64,000 nt of DNA from Rosa chinensis (Eukaryota > Streptophyta > Magnoliopsida > Rosales > Rosaceae). Every line of letters begins with the position of its first letter. Within the stretch, counting starts at the first letter, position 1. The DNA is taken from assembly GCF_002994745.2 (NCBI RefSeq), contig NC_037089.1:16262141-16326140 (forward strand), in the 5' to 3' direction. The position numbers were made by a program, and so were the translations under genes. A model generated the notes under the pieces. It searched no databases, was not told the origin of the DNA, and was given only the letters and a program-made list of their open reading frames with translations. Positions 24,182-36,618 of the stretch are shown here, one piece after another.

Positions 24182-24399
24182 TGTTTTAGAGAAACTGAAT
24201 TTGAGAGGAATTTGCTGTGTATTCTCATTGATAATAGGGGCCTCTTTATATAGAGGATTACAATGCATAGAATCTCAATCATACAAGGAAAGTAATTCTA
24301 CATTGATTAGGATTCTAGATCCTTCTAATTAAATCCTATTACCACTAGGTCAAGTAACCTAGAGTTTGGGCTAAACACAAATTAGGTTTTCCTTGAACA
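24182..24399 (-). repeat. 3' LTR of the Copia element
   Basis: 218 bp, identical to 30320-30537. Contains CTTTATATAG, a TATA-like motif, in both copies. Confidence 0.97.
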
Positions 24400-24429
24400 C
24401 TCCCCCTTGTGTTGCCCAAACGCGGTGCT

Positions 24430-27400
24430 TCTCTCGTTGCCTCGTTAAAAACCTTGCCGAGTAACAAAAACCCAGTGGGACAAAAATAACCTCGGTCGAA
24501 GGGGAAAAAGAGCACAACACACCCTTCACGATTCGAGACGAACATGTAGACATCTCCCCTGATGTCTGCACCTCCCCTGATGACTACGATCATGGGAGTT
24601 CAGATAATTTCCGCAAGCCAATTCTTGCCACATGTTTCTCGAACGTGGTATTGGGCAATGACTTAGTAAACAAGTCTGCCTCACTGTCCTCAGATCGAAC
24701 CTAGTTCACTTTGATCTCGAGGAGTGTCTGTTGTTGCTGATTATGCTTGGTGTTATCGCTATTGATGTAGCCTTGCCTCATTTGTTCAAAACAAGTAGCA
24801 TTATCCTAAATGCTCGTAGGCTCATCTGTGGTAGACTTCAAACCACAATTGTTCAAACATGCGTAATTATGGATCCAATCCATATGCATTCACGAACCAC
24901 TTCGTGAAGAGCAATGATCTCTGCATTGTTCGAAGATATAGCGACTACGGTCTGTTCTGTAGACCTCCAAGATATCACGGTCTTTTCCCATGGTGAACAC
25001 TTAACCAGTTTGGGAATGACCATTGTGTGGGTCAGAGAGATACCCAACATCAGCAAAACCTTCCAAAACACATGTCGTTTTGGGATGGGGATAGAGAACG
25101 CAGGCCAGCGTTGGCGGCGTTTCTGGTGTGTGATGGGTCCGAATCCATCATCTCTTTGTAGGGATAGAACAAGCCCATATCATTCATACATCTCAAGTAT
25201 CGAAAGATATCTATTACACCAATCCAATGGCGTCGCTTTGGCGCAGAGCTATATCTAGCTAACAAGTTCATAACATATGAGATGTCCGGTCTTGTGCATT
25301 GAGATAAGTACAATAATGCGCCTATTGTACTAAGTAAGGCACTTTTGCCTCTAGCACATCTTCGTCATCATCCTTTCGACGAAGAGGATCCTTTTCAGGA
25401 TCAAGACTACAGACGATCATGGGGGTGCTTGAAGGCTTGATCTTGTCAAAAATGCCTAAGCATCTATCGACACGATGCTCAAGTTCCAAACCGAGACATA
25501 ATCGTGTTCTCCCAAAATCCTTCATCTCAAACTCAGATTTCAAGTGTTCAGCGGTTTCCCTTAACTCTTTAAGGGCTTCTAATGAAGATCATGTCCAACA
25601 TGAACCGCGATGGAATCCGAAACTTGTTATAGAAACGCGTGGGCATATCCCTTCCTAATCAAGTAGTCACTTTAGTGAGCGTTTCAACCTATTTGTAAAC
25701 GCGCTCCATGGTCTAGAGTCACTTGACTTGGGTAAATGAAGTTCACCATGAACCTTCATGTATATTCCGTATCTAGATCCCTATAGAGATACGTAGTGAC
25801 CATATTTGTAAGCTGCATGTTCAGTTATTCGGAAACTACCAAACTGACAAGGTAGTGGAGTGCAGTGACATCCATTACGAGAGAATATGTCTCATCGTAG
25901 TCGATTCCAGGGCGTTTTGTGAGAAGCCTTGCGCCATAAGGCGAGATTACCATCTCTTTTTCTCATCACGCTTTCTAACGAAGACCCATTAGTCAACAGG
26001 TTTTTATATTAGGAGGTGTTGGCATCTCTAGCTCGAAAACCTTCCTCTTCGTTAGAGAATCCATCTTAACCTGGATCGCATCTTTCCATTTAGGCCAAAA
26101 ACTCTCTACGTTGGTATTCATTCATCAACGGAGCGTGGTTCGACATCATCTAACTCAAAAACTCATGCGCAACAAAATACGCAACTACATCATCAATTCT
26201 GATGGAGTTTATATCCCACGTCTCATGTACACTAGTGTAAGTTTCATAGAGCTCTATATTCTCAGGAATAGGTTCTAACGTTGAGGCGTCCCCCAACGAT
26301 AACCATAACCCGGAAGATACTCATGAGACAGATTTTGAGTCTTGATGATCAAAGGATTGGAATGTGCCAAAGTATCCTTCGAACCCACGTGCCTCCCACG
26401 CATCCTAGCTGGGGCCATGGCCTGTAACGCCAGAGTGCCACTCTCTTTGGCGTTGGCGCCTTGCCTACCTCCGTGTGGGGTGGCGCTACGTCCTCTCGTA
26501 GGGACGTCCTTCCTTGCAGGCATGTTTGCAGCATATTTGTGTGATCTTGTCACTTTAATAGGGATCAAGATGAGACATAGTGGGGACAGACTACGACAAT
26601 TCCTGTCGTTCCTGTTGAACATTCGTGTTCTTATCTCCCCCTAACGACGGGAAGACTGTCTCATCAAAGTGACATCCGCAAATCTAGCGGTAAGGAGATC
26701 GCCTAGTAAGGGCATTTAAGTGGCGGACGATTGTTGGAAGTCTCAAATCCAACGTAGTTGTCCATTCGTCTGTAAAGACCCATCATAGAGCGCTGTGGCG
26801 GCGCAATTGGCACAAAAATGGCTCACTCAAATGTGCGTAAGTACAAAAGACGTGTACCCAGTCACTAGCTGTAACGCAGAGGTACATTGAGTGGCATTAA
26901 GTCGTAGATGAATTAGCATAGCTGCATGCGATATTGCATCACCCCAAGCGAATGTAAGAAGATTGGTGCGCATTACCAATGTTCAGACTACCATCGTAGT
27001 CATTTCCGTGAGACCATTTGGGTGTGTTCATGGGAATGTGATGTCCAACATCAAGCCCATTGCAATATCCATCGAAAGTCTTTCGATGTAAACTCTCTAG
27101 CATAGTCAAATCCAATTGACTAAATAGGATGATTCGGGGAGTGAGCCCGTTGTTGTATGATATGTGCTAGGAGTGTAGCATAAGCAGCATTACAAGTGGA
27201 CAATGGCACAACACGTGACCAGTGTGTTTGCGTGTCAACCAACATCATGAGATATTTAAACGTCCGCAAGTTGGTTGAATCAATCCACAAAATCCCTACG
27301 GATTCTTTGTAAGAACAGAATGAGTATTGTCATATCCTTTGCATAGGACGGTCTCAGTCCTAATTTCCCTAAGGAACGGGCTTTGTAAAACGAGCGAGAG

Positions 27401-28170
27401 GCCTTAGAAGCAACCAATGAGGAGTTTGGTTAGGCCTAAGCGTCTGTAGCGCTATTAGAAGCAAAATATGTGACTACATCTCCCATCATGGCGTGGGAGC
27501 CATGGAAATTAGCATGTATGGCGTCATGGCCACAAGGAGGAACAACCATGGCGTTATGCCCATGGTTGGCGCCTTTTATGGCGTCATCTTGCTTCATTTT
27601 GCTCTAAAGAAATGATGTCCATGTGAAGTCTTTTGTAGACGGATCATCATATCATGACTAGGATGATCTATCCTGTCGTGACAAAGCCAATATGTGTCTA
27701 AATCCAAGAGATCTTCTCTCAAAACTTTATTGGATTTAATAGCTCGAATAGTGACATAGAATCCACTAGAGAGACACATAAACTTCTCTAAGATGCGTCT
27801 TTGTTCGCAATCATTAGAGGTAATGCAAAGGAACTCATTTCCGTTCTCTACATGCATTTTCGCATGGAATTCGTTGGCTATTCATAGGGTACGATTTGCC
27901 CTAAGAGCGTAGAGAGTTTCTGTGACAACAGTAATCAAGGTGCCATTTGGCAAGTGGAACTTGGGCTATTCCATGTCCTTGAATTAATACTGATGGTTTA
28001 GCCGTCGTAGTCACAAAGTCATATGCTCAGAATCAAAATTGAGTCGTAATGAAAAGAACTCGAAATTTTATTCATAAGCCAACGAAATACATCATTGTTT
28101 CTATGATCAAAGAAAATCTAATCCAATAAAAAGTAATATGGCAATCGCCTACATCTCTTGGAAAATAAAA
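24430..28170 (-). pseudogene. Copia pol remnant (protease/integrase/reverse transcriptase/RNase H, many breaks)
   Basis: Recognisable pieces on the minus strand: 27857-27594 is the gag-pre-integrase zinc-binding region (DTYWLCHDRIDHPSHDMMIR); 25543-25322 and 25313-25050 are the distal reverse transcriptase (TRPDISYVMNLLARYSSAPK); 25071-24853 is RNase H (SSNNAEIIALHEVVRECIW). Stops and frameshifts separate them and the integrase core is not readable in one frame. The element cannot supply its own enzymes. Confidence 0.85.
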
Positions 28171-28174
28171 AGAC

Positions 28175-29263
28175 TTAATCAAAATCGCCAGTTTCTGGGT
28201 CTTGATCCTTGTAGTCTTCCACCCTTAGATCTAGATCGCCATCTTGATCTTCTTGTGCCATGTAATTCGCTTCCCTTGCTTCACGATACGTCTTGTATGC
28301 GTTTGCAACATTCTGGGGTGCGGTACATGATTTGGCCCAATGTTCAGTTGATCCACATCGAAAACAAACATCATTATGGTCAGGCTCCCTTGATCGAGGC
28401 GCCATTGGGGCGCGATTTGGACGACCTATCCTCTTGGTGGCGTTACCACCATGGTCGGAGGCTCCGCCTCTCTCTCTCTTCACACGTTGACCTCCACGGT
28501 TCCGTGCACGCCTCTCTTGGCGATTTCCTTCCTCTTTAGGGCGAACATATGGACCAGAATGTCCAGAATTGTCCCTATCCTTAGGGTTTCGCTCCTTACG
28601 TCCTCCATTAGGGGCGCGACTATAGTTAGACTCCGGAATAGGCTTAGTTTCCACGGGTCTAGCATTATAGTTCTTCACAAGGATATTGTCGTGCTTTTCA
28701 ACTACGTTCATGGCGCCAATGAGCTCATGAAACCTTGTGATACGTCCTGCATTTACATCAATCCGATAATTCTTTGAAATCATCAGTGCAGAGACGGGGA
28801 AGGTAGAGAGAGTCTTCTCGATCAACATCGTATCAGTTATGGCTTGGCCACAAAACTCCATCAGAGACTTGATACGAAGAGCTTCCGAGTTATAATCAAG
28901 CACAGACTTGAAATCACAAAAGCGGAGGCTATGCCATCGCACTTCTAAATCAGGAAGCAGGGAGTCACGAACGTTGCCAAATCGCTGCTCAAGTTCTACC
29001 CATAGCTTTCTTGGGTCTTCCTCATTGAGGTATTCATTTTGGAGTGCGTCATTCATGTGCCTTGTCATGAGAATTATGGCTTTAGCTTGTTTTGCTTCGA
29101 AAGCAGTAACTTGCTCAATGGAGAGCACGTTCTGACCAGGCTCTTGGATGGCTCCCAGAAGTCCATCAGCCTTAAGATGTTGGCGCACATCTCGGACCCA
29201 CCTATGGTATCCTGCGCCAGTTGTTTCTAGTGGAACGAAGTTCAACTTGTTCAGGTTACTCAT
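28175..29263 (-). CDS. Copia gag polyprotein (UBN2-type capsid plus CCHC zinc knuckle)
   Basis: An uninterrupted frame. The likely start is MSNLNKLNFVPLETTG at 29263; an upstream in-frame ATG adds five residues. The N-terminal part has the gag-polypeptide pattern of plant Copia elements (Y-x-RWVRDVRQHL, LWVELEQRFGN). A basic Arg/Gly-rich linker leads to the knuckle CFRCGSTEHWAKSC, C-x2-C-x4-H-x4-C, near residues 311-324. The product would assemble the virus-like particle and bind RNA. It ends in an acidic tail followed by a stop, so gag and pol are not in one open frame here. Confidence 0.88.
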   Translation of the reverse strand: MSNLNKLNFVPLETTGAGYHRWVRDVRQHLKADGLLGAIQEPGQNVLSIEQVTAFEAKQAKAIILMTRHMNDALQNEYLNEEDPRKLWVELEQRFGNVRDSLLPDLEVRWHSLRFCDFKSVLDYNSEALRIKSLMEFCGQAITDTMLIEKTLSTFPVSALMISKNYRIDVNAGRITRFHELIGAMNVVEKHDNILVKNYNARPVETKPIPESNYSRAPNGGRKERNPKDRDNSGHSGPYVRPKEEGNRQERRARNRGGQRVKRERGGASDHGGNATKRIGRPNRAPMAPRSREPDHNDVCFRCGSTEHWAKSCTAPQNVANAYKTYREAREANYMAQEDQDGDLDLRVEDYKDQDPETGDFD

Positions 29264-29278
29264 CCTGAAAAACAACAC

Positions 29279-30319
29279 AAGATTAGGGTTAGTTTCGGAG
29301 CGAAAGGGCTACCACGAAAAACTATTAAATTTCTGAGCGTAGTCGCTTCCAAGAAATTAGAGATTTTCTGAGCGTAGTCGCTTCTAAGAAAATCCGATTC
29401 CAAGAGGGATTTTGGATTAGATCGAAACAACGATATATGTGGTCAATCGTTTTCTTCTCAACAAACTCTAAGTTTGGAGGACTCTACAAGCTCCAAGCTT
29501 GGAGTGAGCGCGAACCCCCACAGTTCGGCTTTTGGTCTCCCCTATGTAGAGAAAGGGGGGTAGAAGAAGGGATGTTGGAAGTCCCCGAGAAAAGAAGAAG
29601 AAATAAATAAAAAAACTTCAAAAACGGGAACCTTTAGAAAAGTTTACCTTAAAAGATGGTCGGAAAAATCGTCGCCGGAAAGTTACTGTAGCGGACGGAG
29701 TTACTGTAGCTGACCGGAAGTCGGCCGGAAAAGTCGCCGGAAAGTGTTGACCGGCGTTGACCGGTCGTTGACCGGAGGGTTGACCGGTCGTTGACTGGGT
29801 GCTGACGTGGCAGGTTCAGTGCTGACGTGGCAGAAGGCTTGGCGGCTTGGCGGCTAGGTGGCTTGGCGGCTTGGTTTGGCGGCTTGGCAGCTTGGGTTGG
29901 GGCCTGCTGGCGGGCTTGGGCTGTGAGGTATTGGGCCGGACGCAGGGCTGGGCTTATCTGCTGCCTTCCCCTTCTTTTTTTTTTTTCTTTCTGCTGGTTC
30001 GGTAGTAGTCCTTTCTAGTGGCCGGTTCGGACAGTTCTAGGCCGGTTCCGGTGGATATTTTTCGGCTCCGGTGATCTGGAATCTGGTTGCAGGTTCCGGT
30101 GAAGTTTGGTAGCAGTAGGCAAGGAGGAAAGCTTCGAACCGGGCAAGAAGGATAAAGATATTTCCGGTGGCCGGTTCGGATATTTTCCGGCCGGTTCTTG
30201 GGGCGGGGCCGCCGGTTCTGGACTCCTGGAGTTGAGATCTTCAAGGAGGGCGGCGGTGGTTTCTGGGATTTGAAGGCTACGAATTTAGGATTTCAGGGTT
30301 AGGGCTCGTGCTGATAACG
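29279..30319 (-). other. Leader region of the Copia element, G/C-rich with repeated motifs
   Basis: About 1 kb between gag and the 5' LTR. 29747-29795 contains five TTGAC(C/T) motifs at 10-12-bp spacing, followed by two GCTGACGTGGCA copies (about 29801 and 29821) and an array of CTTGGCGG units (about 29838-29900). No protein is evident. Confidence 0.7.
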
Positions 30320-30537
30320 TGTTTTAGAGAAACTGAATTTGAGAGGAATTTGCTGTGTATTCTCATTGATAATAGGGGCCTCTTTATATAGAGGATTACA
30401 ATGCATAGAATCTCAATCATACAAGGAAAGTAATTCTACATTGATTAGGATTCTAGATCCTTCTAATTAAATCCTATTACCACTAGGTCAAGTAACCTAG
30501 AGTTTGGGCTAAACACAAATTAGGTTTTCCTTGAACA
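30320..30537 (-). repeat. 5' LTR of the Copia element
   Basis: 218 bp, identical to the other LTR. On the minus strand it precedes the primer-binding motif and the leader, so element transcription would start here and run toward lower coordinates. Confidence 0.97.
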
Positions 30538-30542
30538 AGAGT

Positions 30543-31649
30543 CAATATAACATTGATTTAAACATATTTTATGTCAATATGTCTTCAGCATTATGTTAAC
30601 TTATGAATGTGTTTTAAAATGAATATATTTTATTAAAAACGTTATATTTTCATTTTAAGAATACACTCGAAAAACATAAATTGAAATGCCGCCAGCCCTC
30701 AATCATTGAATAATTTTGATTTTTAAGAGATCGACACTGGAAATTTCCAATTTTGAAGGTAGAATTACTAGAATATGGTAGCAAATATCTGTAAAACAAA
30801 AGATGCTAGCCAGCAAAAACAGAAAGACATGAAAGATGCTTCCTTACTATTGGGTAGGGTTCAACAGAGAATTGATTCCAATAATGCTGAGGTTAGAATA
30901 ACACTTCAGCAATGGTAGGAAAGAATCAGCTTCAATTCACCAATTACAGTCGAGAAAATTTTGATTTTCATGAAATTGTTCATGTGATTCTAATGAAAGC
31001 AAGTTTAGTGAAAGGCATACTCTCGTTTCACTATTTCCATATCAAGTTAACAACTGGCTTTTCTCCATCATTAAAGTTATATGTTGGGCTAGCTATTGCT
31101 TGCCTACAAAGGCATATAGTTAAAGCTCATTTAATATTATTATATGAGAGCAGTGTATCTTTCTGTGCCTGGGAGATGATATATATTAACATGGACATGC
31201 ATCAATCTATAACTGTATTAATGGTCTGCAGCTTCTAATCATAAATACTTTATAATTGTAAGAAATTGATATATGGTCCCCAATTGTTGGTGGCTTGGTA
31301 CTTACACTTGCAGAAGGCAGACGTTAAGTACTTTATTTGTCATCACTAATTAACTAATTAATTAGTACACATATGTTGACAACTTTCTCTTTGTTAGCCT
31401 CCAGCCATGAATGTCTTTGCGGAGGTTTGATAAAGAATTCTCTTTCAAGTATTGTCATTAGATCGTTCTCTATAAAAAGAAAAGAAAAAAGATCAAGTTG
31501 AGCCGTTGAGGTAGCTCGGGGAAAATTTAGTGGACGGGAAGATATTTTTGAGAGTCTAATAATTAAACTATTTGAAACATAAATCATGAATCTAAAATCT
31601 TTAACTTTAACTTTTGTCATCGTATTTCATTTGTTTTTTTTCACTTTTA

Positions 31650-31680
<31 letters not shown>

Positions 31681-32646
31681 TGTCGTGGAATAATATGTTT
31701 CTACCCTAGTGTATTGGCTATCATATTGATTTGTCCTAAAAACCGTAATTTTCTTGCTGTAACTTAATGGAATGTATAATTCTATTAGTGGCATCGAATT
31801 ATATATGTGGTTGAATAACTTAAATCCAAGTAGTGCTTGTTAGAGGCATCAGGAACATGAAGACAAGGGATCAAAGATAAACATTAACGTACTCCACAAA
31901 CTACTCAAATTATATGAATTTATTAATTGATAACATCAAACAGAAATGCGTGATTTACCCGGCAAAGACTAATTGTAGAAAACTTTGGACGATTTACAAC
32001 TAATAATGCATGCGAACTTAAAAAATATTTTCTCTGAAATTTAAGTTCCGTTTGCTTCCAATTGAAGTAATAAACTATTCAATGCTGGCACAAGAACACA
32101 GACTATAATAAGTAGTCGATATTTTCTTCAATAATTTATTGTGAGGACTGAGGATGCAAATTGGATACACCTTAGCTAGCTAACCAGCAAAATGTATGGT
32201 TGCGGTTTTGATCATAGAAGAAAATGACGTACCAATCACAATGTGGGGCTAGTATAGAGATGCATCAAGAAGAACAAAAAATACCATTCATCTACACATG
32301 CATGTCCAATCACATGCCCATTTTTCTTCTTAGGTTTTTTGTCCAAGATATCTCGATCAATAGACTTTTTGAGAATTGCAAGGGTAATTCCAATAGAATT
32401 GAGCCATTACAATGACAAACAAGACTTGAATTGAACCCGATAAGGCCAACAATGGCGACAAATAACTAACACTTGAGCATACTCAAAATCAACATAAATG
32501 TGATTGAAGACAAGAAAATAGAAATACGTACGATCAATAGATTATTAGCTAACTGCAAAAATGACACTATTATTTTCTTTCCGTAGCAAAACGAAAATTA
32601 TAAAAAGTAGAAAATGAAAACGTACCCAACAAAATAGCCATAAAAA
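30543..32646. other. Intergenic A/T-rich DNA
   Basis: No gene recognised. Contains an A-run leading into a (TA)n tract at about 31648-31677. Open frames here are short and lack similarity to anything I know. Confidence 0.4.
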
Positions 32647-34159
32647 AGAAAGTACTATCGGGGTGACAAACGTACCGAACCGATAAATATTAACTGAAAC
32701 TGAACCGAACCAATACTTGTGCGGTTTTTGATTTGTGCTTACAAAAAACCGAACCGAACCGATAAAATTATTAGGTAAAATGTATATTATAGGAAATTAT
32801 ATTTTTTATTGTAATTATACTTTAATTCCTATATGTGATTAATTTTCTATTGCTATTTTTAATTTTTTTTGAGTTGTAACATAAATTTAATTGAAGTTAA
32901 TTTCATTTGCTTATTTTTTTTTATTTTTTTTTTATTTTTTTTAAACAAAAGTTCATTGCATTAGATGACCAGCCAAAAAGCCAAAGTCTAAACATACACT
33001 CAAAGACAGAAAGACGTCGGGGTAGCAACCACACTCCTATCTAAGCAATGTACACTCATTACAAGTCAATTTTTAACCCGCTTTGGAAGCGAACTTATAA
33101 ACAAAGAACAACTCCATGTCTTCTAGGGCAAAATCATTGACTAGCATCCCCATTAGCTAGGCGCGCAATTGCGATACCAACAGAAAGCCACTTCCCAACA
33201 AACAAATAGAAGTCAATTCCTTATCCATAAGCCGCTTCCTCCAGTCCTAACTCAAGATAGTTACCAATTCCGAAGAAACATGATCTGAATTACGACTGGC
33301 ATTTAAAAAACCTTAAGCCCATAATGTGAGCCTAGGTTTATAGCCCAGCAACCCAAGTTTGAGCCCAGGCCCAACAGTGTAAGCCCAAACCCGAGTAACT
33401 AGGACAGCAGCTGTAGCTCCCAGTAACCAAGCCGCCGCTACCGCCGTCCATCCCTCCGGTGGCCGACCGTGACAAAGCCTGACCATGGCGACCTCAAGCC
33501 ACAAAACGAAGCGACGTCTCCCAGCACACCCCGGGATCGATCACCTTCGCTAAAACAGCCCAGCACCAAACCGAGATCGAAAGCAATCAACCGCCTCACA
33601 AATCCCAGTCAAGCAGGAAGCAGCTCGACTCGGCGAAGCACCTAGTAGCTCGACGCGGCGAAGCACCTAGTCGCTCTCCTCCCCTGCTAATCTTCCCCGA
33701 ACAAACCGGCGCCAAGATCCTAAGCAATCTGTCACGCCCCACACACTCGCGGTCTGCGACAAAGATTGGCCGGTGAAGACTACCACGCCGCCACCACGCT
33801 TTGCTCAGGAACCCTAGAGGCTCTGGTTTTCTCAAAGCGGCGCTCTTGCTTATTTATTTTTATATTTCTTCTAGCTTCAAATTATAGAATAACTTATAGT
33901 ATATTCATATATATTGTCTTGTTGGTTTTTTTATGTATATTTTCGATTAACATTAAATTTTTGGATGATGTTTGGATAATTACTATATGTATGATTACAA
34001 TTGAAAAAATATGAACTTTTATTATAAATAAAGATTAAATCAACAATGTTAAAATTAAACCGAACTGATATATAGGTTAATCTCAACTAAATTTGCGGTG
34101 TGGTTTCAATTAGTAACGAAAAACCAAACCGATAGAACGGAGTCCACCCTTAGAAAGTA
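32647..34159. mobile_element. Non-autonomous hAT-like element, split by a retroposon
   Basis: Candidate 8-bp target duplication AGAAAGTA at 32647-32654 and 34152-34159, the size expected for hAT elements. The ends carry GGGGTGAC and, on the other strand, AAGGGTGGAC, with repeated ACCGAACC/AACCGA motifs just inside, a composition seen in many plant hAT MITEs. The interior is A/T-rich with no transposase and is interrupted by the insertion at about 32920-33838. The terminal repeats are poor, so the call is tentative. Confidence 0.55.
32908..33855 (-). mobile_element. Short LINE-like retroposon (about 0.92 kb) inside the hAT-like element
   Basis: Poly-T at the low end (about 32918-32942) equals a poly-A tail on the minus strand. 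Flanking direct repeats TTGCTTATTT (about 32908-32917 and 33846-33855) resemble a target duplication, though their T-rich extension merges with the tail. The 5' part (33300-33840) is G/C-rich and contains a 25-bp tandem duplication (about 33625-33675) built on GGCGAAGCACCTAGT. There is no reverse transcriptase. It looks like a 5' leader joined to a 3' end, a non-autonomous LINE derivative. Confidence 0.6.
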
Positions 34160-34974
34160 GAAAGTAAGACCTTGAGAACTAGACATTCCCGATGCACTGT
34201 TACACTCGATTATTATAAGAACATGGGATATAATAATCTAAGGCCTTAATAGGACATGATCAAAACAACAATATTAGGTAAATGCACGGTCTGAGCTCAA
34301 TGATGCACTGCATTTTGTATTAGTAGAAGCACGTGAGCGTGCAACGTCATTTGCATTTTATATATGTGCTTACATGGTTGAAGCAAAGCATGCCTATCTC
34401 TCACTCTCATGAGCTAGCAATTTGCTACATACTTCTTCTACCAACTCATCCAACATCATTCTACATACCTTTTATGTCGGGCGAAAAATAAAGTTCTCTC
34501 TTGAGTAATGTCTCATATTCTCATATGTAGCTATAGCTATAGCTTAACAAATCATTTTCTTAATCAAAGCATCGATCTCAACATTAAATATGTTTTACTT
34601 TTCATGTTAACACATTTTCTAACTTTTGAATATGGATCAAGCATATGAGCTAAGGTGTGCGACAAAAAGACTAGAAATAAACGAGGTTTGTATTCTTAAG
34701 GCACCCTTTTATTGTGGCGAAGCCAAACAAAATATATGGAGATCAATTGTTTATGCAATTTGCAATGTTGTTATACGGTAACATTGTTGTGGCCCTTTGT
34801 TCAACTCGGGATAATTTTCTATTTTCTTTAATTTGTTATATATTGTTTATTTTGAGATGTACGATAAAATCAGAATGATACAGAAATATTGTGAAGATAA
34901 ATGTGATACTCACAATATTCACATGAAGTACTATAGGTGATGGAAGCTTCGGTGTTGAAAGTTAAAGTTTTTAG
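34160..34974. other. Intergenic A/T-rich DNA
   Basis: No gene or repeat recognised between the hAT-like element and the Gypsy element. Confidence 0.35.
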
Positions 34975-34979
34975 AATCA

Positions 34980-35569
34980 TAAGGCAGTCAGAAGTAACTT
35001 GAGTTTACAAGCGATAAACCCTAAAAGACATAGTTCTGGAGTCTACCAGTTATCTCTAGATTTTAATAAATTTGATATGATAAACTGATTCTAATACAAA
35101 GCATCATGGTGCTTATAGAGGCATCCAAGACCTAAAATCATAATCTAACAAGAAATCCTAAAGAATCCAAATTTAAAAGGAAACTAGAATCTAAAATAAA
35201 AAAATCCTAAAACGATATAAATCTGGCCTAAAAATATTAAATCCCCAATCGGATAATTAAGATGAAATATTTTGGCCTAAATCTGATATGACTCACTTGA
35301 AGATCTCGTCGTTCCCATTCTGGAAAAGTATCATGCGTCTCAAACGGACATTCTGGCCAAAAGTTGATCAAATATGATTGTGAATCAAAACCTGTCTTTT
35401 TGCACGAGTAACCCGAAAAGTCCAAAACCAAATCTTCTTGAATATTCCAGCAGCTAGTAACCTCATTACACGTGAGTTACCTATTTTCCAATCACTCTTC
35501 TTGATTCTATGCCGCTTCTTTACTTTTATGGTTTTCTGGTTGAACCGGGCTCATTCTCGTCCTATATCA
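34980..35569 (-). repeat. 3' LTR of the Gypsy-type element
   Basis: 590 bp, similar to parts of 36619-37735, with scattered substitutions and small indels. Confidence 0.88.
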
Positions 35570-36096
35570 TTCTCCTCCACTATGAAAGAACTCGCCCTCG
35601 AGTTTCTCTTGAATAAAAGACAAGAATTGGTAGACAAGAAACCCGATAAAAAATTAGATACGTGAACCTGTGAGTCAATGGCCTGATCTTTTACAAATTC
35701 TGATGGCACAATCATGAAGCCAACACCATAGATGAGTCTGTCATATGCACTTTGGCTGTCATAGGCAACCTTAGTAGATTCTTCTTGGCTCTTAAAGTTG
35801 CATTCTTGAATGACATCTGGTTCTGAATGGTTTATTTCACGATCCAAGACTTTATCATTACAAATAACCATGTATTCGGGAGCAATTTCATCTTTAACAT
35901 CTTCTTGATCATCATGGATGATTTCTTGTGGAGCTTCTTCCATTAGAAAATTTTCTGGCTTTTCTTCATATAAACTATTAATCTCAATGGGCAAAGAAAA
36001 CTCTTTGGACTTTAACTTCTGCTCAAAAACCTTAAGTGGGTAATTCATGATCGAAAAATTTCTAGGCATAAATTTTTCGCTAAGAAGACCTTTCAT
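35551..36096 (-). other. Second reading frame of the Gypsy-type element, function unknown
   Basis: 181 codons open, rich in Glu, Asp and Lys (EEKPENFLMEEAPQEIIHDD). It lies between the gag remnant and the 3' LTR and runs slightly into the LTR. I do not recognise a domain; no protease or polymerase motif is present. Confidence 0.45.
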
Positions 36097-36189
36097 CTTG
36101 CACCATGTCCGAACACGCTTTTTCCCTTTCCTCTGACGAGAGCTCTGGAACTGATCCCACCAATAAGCAGCATCTTTCTTCAGCTTCCG

Positions 36190-36570
36190 CTAAACTATCT
36201 TAGCCTGCTTGTGTTTTGGAACATCCATGATCTCAAAGAATCTATCCACTTCAACCTGCCAATCTAGAAAATCATCCACACTCATGTGACCAGAAAAGTA
36301 AGTAATATCAATCTTGGTTCTGAGATCTTGGGAATCATGATCAACATCACCTCCACCACCATGTGGAGCCCTAACACGTTGTCCTTCCCCGCCTCCGTTA
36401 CAGTTGGTGTTGTTGTTCCTTCCTCCCAACAACTCAGAAAATTCTGACATTTGAGCATTCACGGCTGCCATTTGAGCGTTCACGGCAGCGGTCATCTGAG
36501 CAATCATTTAAGCGATAAGGGCATCCAAATCCGCTCTTGTAACTGGGGTAGTACGTTCGTCACCCATGGA
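36190..36570 (-). pseudogene. Gypsy gag N-terminal remnant
   Basis: Begins with MGDERTTPVTRADLDALIA at about 36570, then an in-frame TAA at about 36508. Beyond it come MTAAVNAQMAAVNAQMSEF (a repeated AVNAQM unit) and KIDITYFSGHMSVDDFLDWQ, the conserved start of a plant Gypsy gag capsid. The frame ends at 36190. Confidence 0.8.
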
Positions 36571-36618
36571 TAATAGAGGTAAATAAGAGAGACAGGAAAG
36601 ACCTGCTCTGATACCACC

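Larger units (their letters stand above)
24177..30542 (-). mobile_element. Ty1/Copia LTR retrotransposon, complete ends, identical LTRs, degraded pol
   Basis: The element is 24182-30537 (6356 bp) on the minus strand, flanked by a 5-bp target duplication AGAGT (24177-24181 and 30538-30542). The 218-bp LTRs start TGTTTTAGAG and end CTTGAACA and are identical base for base. Beside the 5' LTR (30320-30537) is the sequence TTATCAGCACGAG, the usual Copia primer-binding motif; beside the 3' LTR (24182-24399) is a polypurine tract AAGGGGGAG. gag is open; pol is broken. Order gag, pre-integrase, reverse transcriptase, RNase H is that of Copia. Confidence 0.96.
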
